DNA of 64,000 nt. Source: Rhodanobacteraceae bacterium (GTDB lineage Bacteria > Pseudomonadota > Gammaproteobacteria > Xanthomonadales > Rhodanobacteraceae). Positions 19,711-28,109 of this stretch are shown one piece after another. The stretch covers positions 111,528 through 175,527 of the forward strand of contig JAACZU010000004.1 in the NCBI GenBank assembly GCA_009996615.1, in the 5' to 3' direction. The translations under genes and the position numbers were made by a program. Within the stretch, counting starts at the first letter, position 1, and every line of letters begins with the position of its first letter. The notes below the pieces were generated by a model. That model saw only the letters and a list, made by a program, of their open reading frames with translations, did no database searches and was not told the origin of the DNA.

Positions 19711-21198
19711 TCACGCGCGATCGGCGAGCAGCAAGCGTGCCTTGCCCGCCTCGACCGAATCAGGCCAAGTCGCCACGGTGCGCTCGAGCAGCCGCTGCGC
19801 TCCTGCCGCCTCGCCTCGCGCGCGCAGGTCGCGCGCGAGCGCCAGGCAGGCTGCCGGCAGGCCCGGCGTCGCCGGGGCGCGCTCGCTGACCGTGACGAGC
19901 AGCGCCAGCGCATCGCCGCCGGCGCCGATCGCGGGCCAGCGCCGCGCCAGCGCGACGAGCTGGCTGGCCGATAGGCGCAGGCGTCCGCCGCTGGCGGCGC
20001 GGTAGTCGTCGAACACCGCCTTCTGCTCGCGCGTCTCGCCGGCGTCGCGCGGCGCGCGCTCGAGCACCGCGCGCGCGGCCGCATCGAGGTTCGGCAGGCG
20101 CGGCTCGTAGCGCGCACAGCGATACAGCGCGACGAGCACGCCGAAGTCGTCCGGCCGTCGCGCCGCGAGCGGCTCGAGCAATGCACGCGCGGCAGCGAGC
20201 TCGAGCCGGCCGAGGTGCTGCTGCGCCTGCGCGAGTGCCATGCGGTCGGCGGCTGCCGCGTCGGCGACCTCGTCCTCGTCGAGGAAGTCGCGGCGCTCCC
20301 AGCGCAGCGCGCGCACGCCGAGCGCGAGCAGCGCGCCGGCCATGATGCCGCCGGCGTGCGCGTCGAAGCCGATGTGCGCGCCCTTGTTCCAGGCCAGGTT
20401 CACCAGCTCCCAACCGAGCCAGAACGGCAGCAGCACCAGCGCAGGCGCCTTGACGTAGTCGAACACGACGAAGAACCACCAGAAGAAGCGCACCTTGCGC
20501 CGGCCCCACAGCACGCAGTAGGCGCCCATCAGCGCGGCGATCGCGCCGGACGCGCCGAGCGCGGCGCCGGCGTCGCCCCAGCGCCAGGCCAGGCTCAGCG
20601 CGGCGCTGCCGAGGCCGCCGAGCAGGTACACGGCAAGGAACAGCAGCGGCCCGAGCGCGCCCTCGACGAGCAGGCCGAGCACGGCCAGGAACAGCATGTT
20701 GCCGAACAGGTGGCCGACGCCGCCGTGCAGGAACATCGCGCCGACCATGCGGCCCGGCTCGATCTGGGAGAAGCGCAGCTTCCAGCGCTCGGTGAAGGCC
20801 ATGTCCCACAGGCGCTCGAATGCCTCGCGGCGCGCGCGCCAGTCCGCGTAGCCGTCCGCCTGCGGCGTGACGAGGCGGTCGGCGCGCAGCGCGGCGAGGA
20901 AGTCCTCGTCCGACTGCAGGATGCGCGCGGCGAAGCGCGGCTCGGCGCCTTGCGCGAAGTGCTCGAACAGCTCGCCGCGGCCGTCGACGTCGGCCTGCGT
21001 GGCGAGCCAGTCGCGATAGGCCGGAAACTCCCAGCGCGCCAGGCCCGCGTCCACGTAGTGGTCGAGCGCGTCCTGCTGCCGGCGCGCATCGCCGGACTGC
21101 AGCACGAAGAACACGAACAGGTTGGCGAGGACCAGGCCGAGCGTGGCCCACGGAAAATTCGCACGCGTCGGTGCGCGGTGCAGCGGCAGGATCAACAC
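19711..21198 (-). CDS. Rhomboid-family intramembrane serine protease with TPR-like C-terminus
   Basis: A 495-residue protein. The rhomboid core spans about 20-300: HGGVGHLFGNMLF (158-170, oxyanion-hole Asn167), catalytic Ser218 in GASGAIAALMGAY, and catalytic His281 in FDAHAGGIMAGAL. A loop of about 110 residues rich in charged residues separates the first membrane helix from the second. From about 305 to the end the sequence is Ala/Leu/Arg-rich and helical, like TPR repeats, and probably cytosolic. Start taken at a GTG (VLILPLHRAP), because the first helix follows directly and sequence upstream is not protein-like. Divergent from greB. Confidence 0.85.
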   Translation of the reverse strand: MLILPLHRAPTRANFPWATLGLVLANLFVFFVLQSGDARRQQDALDHYVDAGLARWEFPAYRDWLATQADVDGRGELFEHFAQGAEPRFAARILQSDEDFLAALRADRLVTPQADGYADWRARREAFERLWDMAFTERWKLRFSQIEPGRMVGAMFLHGGVGHLFGNMLFLAVLGLLVEGALGPLLFLAVYLLGGLGSAALSLAWRWGDAGAALGASGAIAALMGAYCVLWGRRKVRFFWWFFVVFDYVKAPALVLLPFWLGWELVNLAWNKGAHIGFDAHAGGIMAGALLALGVRALRWERRDFLDEDEVADAAAADRMALAQAQQHLGRLELAAARALLEPLAARRPDDFGVLVALYRCARYEPRLPNLDAAARAVLERAPRDAGETREQKAVFDDYRAASGGRLRLSASQLVALARRWPAIGAGGDALALLVTVSERAPATPGLPAACLALARDLRARGEAAGAQRLLERTVATWPDSVEAGKARLLLADRA

Positions 21199-21261
21199 GC
21201 GCTTTCCCCTTCCCCGGTCCAGCCCCGATTCTACGCGGCGCGATGGCCGCGCCGGCGCGGG

Positions 21262-21290
21262 TTGACGCCTCTCACGCAGCGCGCTTAGCG
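21262..21290 (+). promoter_or_regulatory. Candidate sigma70 promoter for greB
   Basis: TTGACG (21262-21267) and TTAGCG (21285-21290) are separated by exactly 17 bases, about 35 bases upstream of the greB ATG. The -35 box is strong and the -10 box is poor. Confidence 0.4.
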
Positions 21291-21324
21291 TGGACGGCAG
21301 ACCCACGCACGAGGACCGCACCGC

Positions 21325-21825
21325 ATGACCCGTTGGCGCCCGCCCGCCGCCGCTTCGACCGCGATGATCACGCCGGAGGGCCATCGCCGCCTGAAGGCCG
21401 AGCTCGACGACTTGTGGCGCGTGCGCCGGCCGGAGGTCGTGCGCGCGCTGGCCGCCGCCGCGGCCGAGGGCGACCGCTCGGAGAATGCCGAGTACACCTA
21501 TCGCAAGAAGCAGCTCGGCGAGATCGACCGGCGCGTGCGCTACCTCGGCAAACGGCTGGAGAGCCTGCGCGTGGTCGACGCGCTGCCGAGCGACCCCTCG
21601 ACGATCTACTTCGGCGCCTGGTTCCGCATCGAGGACGAGGACGGCGTGGAGCACGAATACCGCATTGTCGGCCCGGACGAGACCGACGCCGCGCTCGGCT
21701 GGATCAGCATCGACTCGCCGCTCGCGCGCGCGGCACTGAAGCGGCGCGCCGACGACGAGTTCGAGGCCGTGCTGCCGGGCGGGCGCGTGCGCTATGTGGT
21801 CGTCGCGGTGCGCTACGAGGGGTAG
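21325..21825 (+). CDS. greB: Transcription elongation factor GreB
   Basis: A 166-residue cleavage factor that rescues backtracked RNA polymerase by stimulating transcript hydrolysis. The N-terminal coiled coil carries the acidic tip [20 protein letters not shown] (residues about 49-68) with the catalytic Asp and Glu. The C-terminal FKBP-like domain contains [11 protein letters not shown] and [12 protein letters not shown]. The wording [18 protein letters not shown], with its Arg pair, is typical of GreB rather than GreA. Start ATG; length normal. Confidence 0.92.
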   Translation: MTRWRPPAAASTAMITPEGHRRLKAELDDLWRVRRPEVVRALAAAAAEGDRSENAEYTYRKKQLGEIDRRVRYLGKRLESLRVVDALPSDPSTIYFGAWFRIEDEDGVEHEYRIVGPDETDAALGWISIDSPLARAALKRRADDEFEAVLPGGRVRYVVVAVRYEG

Positions 21826-21826
21826 G

Positions 21827-21980
21827 AGCGCCGCAGGCGCGACAGACGGCTGGGTACTTCGCCGCGCGCCCCTGTCGCGGCTGCGCCGCCTGCAAGATCG
21901 TCAGGGATCGCCTGGGTGGAAGCGCCGGCAGGCGCGATGCTCTCCTGCCGCACGGGCATCGCGGCTTCCGCCGCTCCCAC
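21827..21980. repeat. Intergenic repeats, family D
   Basis: The stretch after greB holds ggagcgccgcaggcgcgac (from 21827), a second aagcgccggcaggcgcgatgc (about 21919-21939), and the inverted gcatcgcggcttccgccgctcccac (about 21956-21980). The last string is shared almost exactly with the palindrome at 40349-40411. Nothing here looks coding. Confidence 0.5.
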
Positions 21981-22023
21981 TGACCGCCATGCGCCGCCTG
22001 TAAGCGGCAAGCGTGCGCGCAAA

Positions 22024-22054
22024 CGAAAAAGCCGCGCAATGCGCGGCTTTTTCG
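22024..22054. terminator. Bidirectional Rho-independent terminator
   Basis: The stem is gccgcgc/gcgcggc with a short aat-centred loop, preceded by five A's and followed by five T's. It lies between the convergent greB (+) and SRPBCC/GyrI-like (-) genes and can serve both strands. Confidence 0.8.
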
Positions 22055-22072
22055 TGGCGGAGAGATCCGGCC

Positions 22073-23230
22073 TTACTGCGTGATCGGCAGGTAGACCTTG
22101 TAGGTCTCCTCACCCTGCGCCGCGTCCTCCGAGACCAGCTCGTCCCAGTAGCGACCCAGGCCCACTTCGCTGTAGTGGTAGCCGTGCGTCTCGGCATACG
22201 CCTTCTGGTTCAGGCGGATGACCGGGAGCGCGGCCGGGCTGCCGGTGTACTCGGTGACCAGCGCCTTGCCCTGGTACCACAGCGCGGCGCGCACGTTGCC
22301 GTCGACCACCAGCATGCCGTTCTCGTCCTTGTCGCCGGTGTGCAGGACCTTCGGCTCGGCATTCTCGGTCTCGTCGCTCTCGGCGGCGGCCGGACGCACC
22401 GGCGTCTCGATCGTGTACTCCTGCTTGTCGAGCGTGAACGTCGGCGCGCTGACCGGCACCGCGACGCTGAACGCGTAGTCCTCGTCGCCCCAGTTGGTGG
22501 TGATGGTCATGCGCGGACCGGCCGCGGTCACGCCGGCCTTCTTCATCGCCGCATCGATCTGCTTCATCGCGGCGTCGGTCGCCTCGGCGACGTCGTCGAG
22601 CGTGCGCTTGGCCTTGGTCGCGACCAGGAACACCGGCCTGGCGGCCACGTCGACCACGTCGATCTGCTGTTCCTTGTAGTCGACGTTCGGGAAGCCGGCG
22701 AGCATCGCCGACAGGTTGTTCAGGCTGCTCTGGATGACCGCCGCCGGATCGCCGTTGATGTACAGGCCGGCGTAGCGCGACATCAGATTCCAGCCGTAGT
22801 CGACGTCATAGGCGACCGTGATCTTCAGCGTCTTGCCGTTCGCGGACGGATGCAGCGACACCGTGTAGACCTTGTTCTCGCCGGCCCACTGGTTGTCGAC
22901 CGCGATCATGACCTTGTCGTCCGGCACGGTCGAGGTGATCTCGAGGCTGCCGTCGCCGATCTTCGGCGAGGTGCTGGTCCAGGAAACCTTGGCGCCCGGA
23001 CCCGACTCCGGGCCGCTGAGCGTCATGCGCACGTTCGGATCGAAGTTGCGCAGACCCGACCACTGCGGGTAGCGGCGGAACGTGTCGACCGAATCGAACA
23101 CCTGGCGCACCGGGCTGGATACCTCGACCGTGCGCTCGATGTGGCCATGGCTGGGCAACACCAGGCCCACCACGACGGCCAGCACGAACACGATCAGCAG
23201 GGCAAGCAGTACTTCGACAATACGAATCAT
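22073..23230 (-). CDS. Membrane-anchored SRPBCC protein with C-terminal GyrI-like domain
   Basis: A 385-residue protein. One N-terminal membrane helix (IVEVLLALLIVFVLAVVVGLVL) is followed by a START/polyketide-cyclase-like (SRPBCC) domain (about 28-175, with VSSPVRQVFDSVDTFRRYPQW). The rest resembles a GyrI-like effector-binding domain (about 190-385): RPVFLVATKAKRTL at its start, VTEYTGSPAALPV in the middle, and TYKVYLPI at its end. Both folds bind small hydrophobic ligands, so extracytoplasmic ligand binding is an inference. ATG at 23230 was chosen for its ggag at 9 bases; two further upstream ATGs (to 23257) are possible. Confidence 0.78.
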   Translation of the reverse strand: MIRIVEVLLALLIVFVLAVVVGLVLPSHGHIERTVEVSSPVRQVFDSVDTFRRYPQWSGLRNFDPNVRMTLSGPESGPGAKVSWTSTSPKIGDGSLEITSTVPDDKVMIAVDNQWAGENKVYTVSLHPSANGKTLKITVAYDVDYGWNLMSRYAGLYINGDPAAVIQSSLNNLSAMLAGFPNVDYKEQQIDVVDVAARPVFLVATKAKRTLDDVAEATDAAMKQIDAAMKKAGVTAAGPRMTITTNWGDEDYAFSVAVPVSAPTFTLDKQEYTIETPVRPAAAESDETENAEPKVLHTGDKDENGMLVVDGNVRAALWYQGKALVTEYTGSPAALPVIRLNQKAYAETHGYHYSEVGLGRYWDELVSEDAAQGEETYKVYLPITQ

Positions 23231-23447
23231 CCGAGGCATCTCCAGAAACTCAGCCATATGCTACGGCCTCGCGACGGGTGCCTGGCTGGCCCGCTGCGGC
23301 CGCGCCTTCTTCCCCTGTCTCGCACGGGCGCGGTCCCGCGCTCGCGGGACAAGAATCAGATGGTACTTGACTCCGGGGCGGCAACGCTACGGCCGACACG
23401 CAAGTCGGCAGCCCGTCCCCCTCGTCCGGGCGCGAAATCCCTCCCGC

Positions 23448-24089
23448 TCAGACGATGCCGAGCTCGAACGCCTTCAGCACGGCGCGTGTACGGTCGCGAA
23501 CGCCGAGCTTGGACAGGATGTTGGACACGTGGTTCTTGACCGTGCCCTCGGCCACACCGAGCGAGCCGGCGATTTCCTTGTTGCTGTAGCCGCCGGCCAT
23601 CAGGCGCAGGATCTCGGTCTCGCGCTCGGTCAGCGGGTCGGGCCGGTCCAGGCTGGTGAAGTCGTTGTGCATGCGCTCCAGGCCGGACAGCAGGCGCTGC
23701 GTGACCATCGGCGCGACCAGTGAGCCGCCCTCGGCGACGGTCTTGACCGCGTCGACCAGCTGGTCGAGCGAGACGTCCTTGAGCAGGTAGCCGCGCGCGC
23801 CGGCCTTCAGCCCGGCCAGCACGAGCTGGTCGTCGTCGAACGTGGTCAGGATGATCGTCGGCGGCAGCTCGTCGCGCGCCGCCAGCGCATTGAGCACGTC
23901 GAGGCCGGACATCCCGGGCATGCGCATGTCGAGCAGGACCACGTCCGGCCGCACGCGCGGGATCACCTCGACCGCCTGCTTGCCATCGGCCGCCTCGGCG
24001 ACCACGCGGATCGAGTCGGACAGCTCCAGCAGCGAACGGATGCCCTGGCGCACCAGCGTCTGGTCGTCGACCAGGCAGACCTCGATCAT
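23448..24089 (-). CDS. NarL/LuxR-family response regulator
   Basis: A 213-residue DNA-binding response regulator. The receiver phosphoacceptor is Asp54 in VLLDMRMPG, with the acidic pair in VDDQ (8-9) and the conserved Lys in YLLKDV (about 104). The C-terminal LuxR-type helix-turn-helix reads LTERETEILRLMAGGYSNKE and VAEGTVKNHVSNIL. Start chosen at the ATG that overlaps the kinase stop by four bases (ATGA), giving the standard MIEVCLVDD N-terminus; an ATG 15 bases upstream is also possible. It should be phosphorylated by the kinase encoded just before it. The target genes are not evident. Confidence 0.92.
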   Translation of the reverse strand: MIEVCLVDDQTLVRQGIRSLLELSDSIRVVAEAADGKQAVEVIPRVRPDVVLLDMRMPGMSGLDVLNALAARDELPPTIILTTFDDDQLVLAGLKAGARGYLLKDVSLDQLVDAVKTVAEGGSLVAPMVTQRLLSGLERMHNDFTSLDRPDPLTERETEILRLMAGGYSNKEIAGSLGVAEGTVKNHVSNILSKLGVRDRTRAVLKAFELGIV

Positions 24090-25288
24090 GCCGTCTTTCC
24101 CCATGCGATGTTCTCCAGCGGCAGCCAGGCATCGAGCGCGAAGCCCTGCCCCTTGCCGGTCACGATGTCGATACGGCCGCCGAACTGCGCCAATCGTTCA
24201 CGCATGCCGGCCAGCCCGTTGCCCGGCCGGAAGTCCGCCGCACCGCGGCCATCGTCGCGCGCGTGGATCAGCATCTGGCGGTCGGCGTTGCGCTCGAAGC
24301 GCAGCCACAGGTTGCGCGCGCCGGCGTGACGCACCGTGTTGGTGATGATTTCCTGCGCGCAGCGCAGCAGGACCTGCGCGCGGCGCGGGTCGTCGACGCT
24401 GAAGCGCGGCGGCAGCTCGAGGTGGATTGCCAGGCCGGGCACGCCCTCGGTCAGGTTGGTCAGCGCCTGGGTCAGGTCGATGCTGTCGCCCTCGCGCAAC
24501 TGGCTGACCACCTCGCGCACGTCGCCGAGCAGGAGCTTGGCGACCGACTGCGCCTGGCGCACGTGCTCCTGCGCCTGCCCCTGCACGAGGTGGCTGGCGA
24601 CCTCGAGGTTGAGGCTGAGCGCGGTCAGGTGGTGGCCGACCAGGTCGTGCAGCTCGCGCGAGATGCGCATGCGCTCGGCCAACCGGCTCGACTCGGCCAG
24701 CAGCGTGCGCGTCGCGCGCAATTCCGCGTTCAGGCGGCGCTGCTCGTCGCGCGCCTCGACCTGCTGCTTGGTCACCAGCGCGGTGACGAAGGCGAGCACG
24801 CTGAAACCGAGGTACAGGCTCGACTGCAGGAACGCGTCGCCAAGGCTGAACACCGGCTCGCGGATGCTGGCGAACACCGGCACCAGCGAGAAGTTCTGCA
24901 GGATCATCCAGGCGATGCCGATGCGCACCGGCAGCAGCCACGGCAGCACCACCGCGACCACCGCCAGCAGCAGCGCCGAGATGCCGCTCTGGCTGAACCA
25001 GCCGATCGCGACCGCCATGCCGTTCAGCACGACCAGCAGCGCGATCTGTACCGTGCGCCGCAGCGGCGTGCGCCGCCCCTCGCCGAGGTCGCTGGTCAGG
25101 TACCAGTAGACGATGCCGAATACGATGTAGCAGGCCAGCCACAGCTGCACGTAGAACGCGGGCAACTGCTTGAGGGCGAGGTCCTCGACCAGCGCCGGAT
25201 AGCGCAGGAAAGGCGTGCCGACGCTGGCGTACTGGAACAGGCCGGCGTAGCGGAGCAACTGGATATGGTTGAACTGCGGCCACTGCAT
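24086..25288 (-). CDS. Sensor histidine kinase, NarX/DesK-type (HisKA_3)
   Basis: A 400-residue kinase. The N-terminal 175 residues contain five or six membrane helices with hardly any periplasmic sensor, as in DesK-like kinases. The phosphoacceptor is His214 in SRELHDLVGHHLTALS, the HisKA_3 signature. The ATPase domain shows ITNTVRHAGA (N box), DDGRG and NGLAGMRERL (G boxes). It overlaps the response regulator gene by four bases. An in-frame ATG at 25336 would add 16 residues; neither start has a strong ribosome site. The DesK-like membrane design suggests sensing of membrane state or a hydrophobic signal, but that is inference. Confidence 0.88.
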   Translation of the reverse strand: MQWPQFNHIQLLRYAGLFQYASVGTPFLRYPALVEDLALKQLPAFYVQLWLACYIVFGIVYWYLTSDLGEGRRTPLRRTVQIALLVVLNGMAVAIGWFSQSGISALLLAVVAVVLPWLLPVRIGIAWMILQNFSLVPVFASIREPVFSLGDAFLQSSLYLGFSVLAFVTALVTKQQVEARDEQRRLNAELRATRTLLAESSRLAERMRISRELHDLVGHHLTALSLNLEVASHLVQGQAQEHVRQAQSVAKLLLGDVREVVSQLREGDSIDLTQALTNLTEGVPGLAIHLELPPRFSVDDPRRAQVLLRCAQEIITNTVRHAGARNLWLRFERNADRQMLIHARDDGRGAADFRPGNGLAGMRERLAQFGGRIDIVTGKGQGFALDAWLPLENIAWGKTA

Positions 25289-25393
25289 CCATGCATCATA
25301 AGGGATCGATGCCGGGGCGCCATGGACAAACGTCATGGCGATCCGCGCCCACAGCCCTAACGTTTCAATAACGTCGTCGCCCGCAGTGCGCCA

Positions 25394-25421
25394 TGACCGG
25401 CCTGCCGGCGCATGCGATAAT
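25394..25421 (+). promoter_or_regulatory. Candidate extended -10 promoter for GNAT-minCDE
   Basis: An extended -10 element TGCGATAAT (25413-25421) follows a weak -35 TGACCG (25394-25399) at 16 bases. It lies about 60 bases before the ATG of the acetyltransferase gene that is translationally coupled to minC, so it could drive the whole cluster. Confidence 0.45.
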
Positions 25422-25483
25422 CGCGCCCCGATGAGGGGTGGCCGTGCCGGGCCGCCACCGAGCAAGACCCGACGGAGCAAGAC

Positions 25484-26098
25484 ATGGCCCTGAGCATCCG
25501 CGACGTGCGGCCGCACGAGCTGGATTCGATCCTCGCCCTCAACAATGCCGCCGGTTCGACGATCCTGCCGCTCGATGCCGCAGGCTTGCGCGCGCTGTAC
25601 GAGCAGGCCAGCTACTTCCGCGTCGCCGAAGTCGACGGCCATATCGCCGGCTTCCTGATCGCGATGCGCGAGGACGCCGACTACGACAGCCCGAATTTCC
25701 GCTGGTTCTGCGAACATTACCCGCAGTTCGTCTACATCGATCGCATCGTCGTCGCCAAGCCGTACCGCGGCCTCGGCCTCGGCCGCGTGTTCTATGCGGA
25801 TGCGACCAGCTACGCCGAGACGCACGTGCCGCTGCTCGCCTGCGAGGTGTTCCTCGAGCCGCGCGACGACGTATCGCTGCTGTTCCACGGCACCTACGGC
25901 TTCCAGGAAGTCGGCCAGCAGACCATGCCGAGCAATGGTCGGCGCGTCGCGCTGCTCGCCAAACCCCTGTGCAGCTTCGAATTCGTGCGCGACACCTACC
26001 TGAACGGGCCGACCGGCCGCCTGCCCGAGCTGCCCTGGCTCGGCGAGCGTACGCGCGTGACGGCACCCCGCGGCGCCTGCGCCGCCGGCGGCGCATGA
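25484..26098 (+). CDS. GNAT-family N-acetyltransferase
   Basis: A 204-residue acetyltransferase. Motif A, which binds the pyrophosphate of acetyl-CoA, is VVAKPYRGLGLGRVFYADAT (89-108), with RGLGLG at 95-100. An acidic YIDRIVV strand precedes it and the usual GFQEVGQQ segment (position of the C-terminal beta-bulge) follows. The substrate is unknown. The stop codon overlaps the minC ATG (ATGA), so it is probably co-translated with the division-site genes. The Ala/Gly tail of about 15 residues looks unstructured. Confidence 0.83.
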   Translation: MALSIRDVRPHELDSILALNNAAGSTILPLDAAGLRALYEQASYFRVAEVDGHIAGFLIAMREDADYDSPNFRWFCEHYPQFVYIDRIVVAKPYRGLGLGRVFYADATSYAETHVPLLACEVFLEPRDDVSLLFHGTYGFQEVGQQTMPSNGRRVALLAKPLCSFEFVRDTYLNGPTGRLPELPWLGERTRVTAPRGACAAGGA

Positions 26099-26889
26099 GG
26101 CACGCCGACCCGATGACGGCCGCCCCGCCCGCCAGCCTCGAACCCGTCGCCGAGATCAAGTTCGGACAGGTCGGCATCGCCAACCTCAAGCTGAAGCGCC
26201 TCGACCCGGACGCGCTCGCGGCGGAGCTGACGGACAAGGTCGTCGGCGCGCCGAAGCTGTTCCAGCGCGCACCGGTCGTGCTCGACCTCAGCCACCTGCC
26301 CGCGCTGCCGGACATCGAGACCGTGCGCGACCTGCTCGCGCGCATCCGCGCCGCCGGCCTGCTGCCGGTCGGCCTGTCCTACGGCACCAGCGAGAACGAG
26401 GCGCTGGCGCAGGCGCTCGGCGTGCCGGTATTCGCCAAGTTCCGCGCCGCCTACGAGCGCGCCGGCGAGGCGCCCGCCGAGGCCGCCACGCCGCGTGATA
26501 CGCCGCCGCCGGCTTCGCGCAGCGCGCCGCGCGCGGACGCGCCGGCAGCGACGCCGGCCAACGCTGCCGGCCTGCTGCACGACAAGCCGGTGCGCTCCGG
26601 CCAGCAGGTCTATGCGCGTGGCCGCGACCTGATCGTGAACTCGCTGGTCGGCAACGGCGCCGAGGTCATCGCCGACGGCTCCATCCACGTCTACGGCGCC
26701 CTGCGCGGCCGCGCGCTCGCCGGCGCCCAGGGCGATGCCGGCGCGCGCATCTACTGCCAGGAATTCCACGCCGAACTGGTGTCAATCGCCGGCCACTACC
26801 GCGTGTTCGAAGACATTCCGCCGGACCTGCGCGGCCAGCGCGTGCAGGCCTGGCTGGACGGCGACAAACTGTTGTTGAAGAAGCTGTGA
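26095..26889 (+). CDS. minC: Septum site-determining protein MinC
   Basis: A 264-residue inhibitor of FtsZ polymerisation, recruited to the membrane by MinD. The N-terminal FtsZ-inhibitory domain (about 15-115) contains APVVLDLSHL and AGLLPVGLSYG. A Pro/Ala/Arg-rich linker (about 120-160) leads to the C-terminal beta-helix with HDKPVRSGQQVYARGRDLIV and GNGAEVIADGSIHVYGALRG, the MinD-binding and dimerisation part. The ATG at 26095 overlaps the acetyltransferase stop; MTAAPPAS at 26113 is an alternative start. Length is somewhat above the E. coli protein because of the linker. Confidence 0.94.
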   Translation: MRHADPMTAAPPASLEPVAEIKFGQVGIANLKLKRLDPDALAAELTDKVVGAPKLFQRAPVVLDLSHLPALPDIETVRDLLARIRAAGLLPVGLSYGTSENEALAQALGVPVFAKFRAAYERAGEAPAEAATPRDTPPPASRSAPRADAPAATPANAAGLLHDKPVRSGQQVYARGRDLIVNSLVGNGAEVIADGSIHVYGALRGRALAGAQGDAGARIYCQEFHAELVSIAGHYRVFEDIPPDLRGQRVQAWLDGDKLLLKKL

Positions 26890-26989
26890 ATGGGGAATCG
26901 GGAAACGGGAATCGTCAGGCGCACCGCGCCTGCGCTCGCACTCGCTCCCTTCCCCGCGCCCCAACCGCACGATCCCAGGAGATACTCCC

Positions 26990-27802
26990 TTGACTGAAAT
27001 CATCGTCGTCACCTCCGGCAAGGGCGGCGTCGGCAAGACCACGACCAGCGCCTCGCTCGCGGTCGGCCTCGCCAAGCGCGGCAAGAAGGTCGCCGTCATC
27101 GACTTCGACGTCGGCCTGCGCAACCTCGACCTGATCATGGGCTGCGAGCGGCGCGTCGTGTACGACTTCGTCAACGTGATCCAGGGCGAATGCACGCTCA
27201 AGCAGGCGCTGATCAAGGACAAGCGCCTGGAGTCGCTGTACGTGCTGGCCGCCTCGCAGACGCGCGACAAGGACGCGCTCAGCAAGGAAGGCGTCGAGCG
27301 CGTGCTGACGGAGCTGGCCGAAGACGGCTTCGACTACGTCATCTGCGACTCGCCGGCCGGCATCGAGAAGGGCGCCGCGCTGGCGATGTACTTCGCCGAC
27401 CGCGCGATCGTCGTGGTCAACCCGGAAGTCTCCAGTGTGCGCGACTCCGACCGCATCCTCGGCCTGCTCGCCAGCAAGACGCGCCGCGCCGAACTCGGCA
27501 ACGGCGGCATCGAGCAATACCTGCTGCTGACCCGCTACAACCCCGAGCGCGTCGCCGGCGGCGACATGATGGGCCTCGGCGACGTCAAGGACATCCTCGG
27601 CATCGACGTGCTGGGCGTGATCCCCGAGTCGCCGTGCGTGCTGACCGCCTCCAACGCCGGCGTGCCGGTGATCCTGGACGGCGAGTCGGCCGCCGGCCAG
27701 GCCTACGACGACGCCGTCGCGCGCCTGTGCGGCGAACAGCGGCCGATGCGTTTCCTCGACGCGCAGAAGAAGGGCATCTTCGCCCGCATCTTCGGGAGCT
27801 GA
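26990..27802 (+). CDS. minD: Septum site-determining ATPase MinD
   Basis: A 270-residue membrane-binding ATPase that carries MinC and oscillates under MinE control. The deviant Walker A is SGKGGVGKTT (9-18), with the signature lysine at the start of the motif. DFDVGLRNLD follows, and the C-terminal amphipathic membrane-targeting helix ends KKGIFARIFGS. The initiator is TTG, preceded by a strong ccaggaga site. About 100 bases separate it from minC, including a family-B repeat fragment, while minE follows after only three bases. Confidence 0.97.
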   Translation: MTEIIVVTSGKGGVGKTTTSASLAVGLAKRGKKVAVIDFDVGLRNLDLIMGCERRVVYDFVNVIQGECTLKQALIKDKRLESLYVLAASQTRDKDALSKEGVERVLTELAEDGFDYVICDSPAGIEKGAALAMYFADRAIVVVNPEVSSVRDSDRILGLLASKTRRAELGNGGIEQYLLLTRYNPERVAGGDMMGLGDVKDILGIDVLGVIPESPCVLTASNAGVPVILDGESAAGQAYDDAVARLCGEQRPMRFLDAQKKGIFARIFGS

Positions 27803-27805
27803 GCC

Positions 27806-28093
27806 ATGGGACTGTTCGATTTCCTGCGTGCCCGCCCGAAGAACACCGCCGCGATGGCGACCGAGCGCCTGCGCATCATCGTCGCGCAGGAACGCAGCCA
27901 GCGCGGCGCGCCGGACTACCTGCCGCTGCTGCGCCGCGAGCTGCTCGAGGTCATCAAGAAGTACGTCAACGTCAACCCGGACGCGATCGACATCCACGTC
28001 GAGCGCGAGGGCGACAGCGAAGTGCTCGAGCTGTCGGTGGCGCTGCCGGAAAAACCGAACGCCAGCGGCGCGACCGCCCCGGCGAACGCCTGA
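27806..28093 (+). CDS. minE: Cell division topological specificity factor MinE
   Basis: A 95-residue regulator that stimulates MinD ATPase and drives pole-to-pole oscillation. The N-terminal membrane-binding segment ([13 protein letters not shown]), the MinD-interacting region ([20 protein letters not shown], about 18-37) and the dimerisation part ([19 protein letters not shown]) are all recognisable. A short Ala/Asn/Pro tail follows. Directly downstream of minD, in the same transcript. Confidence 0.96.
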   Translation: MGLFDFLRARPKNTAAMATERLRIIVAQERSQRGAPDYLPLLRRELLEVIKKYVNVNPDAIDIHVEREGDSEVLELSVALPEKPNASGATAPANA

Positions 28094-28109
28094 GCACCGC
28101 CGCGGCGCG

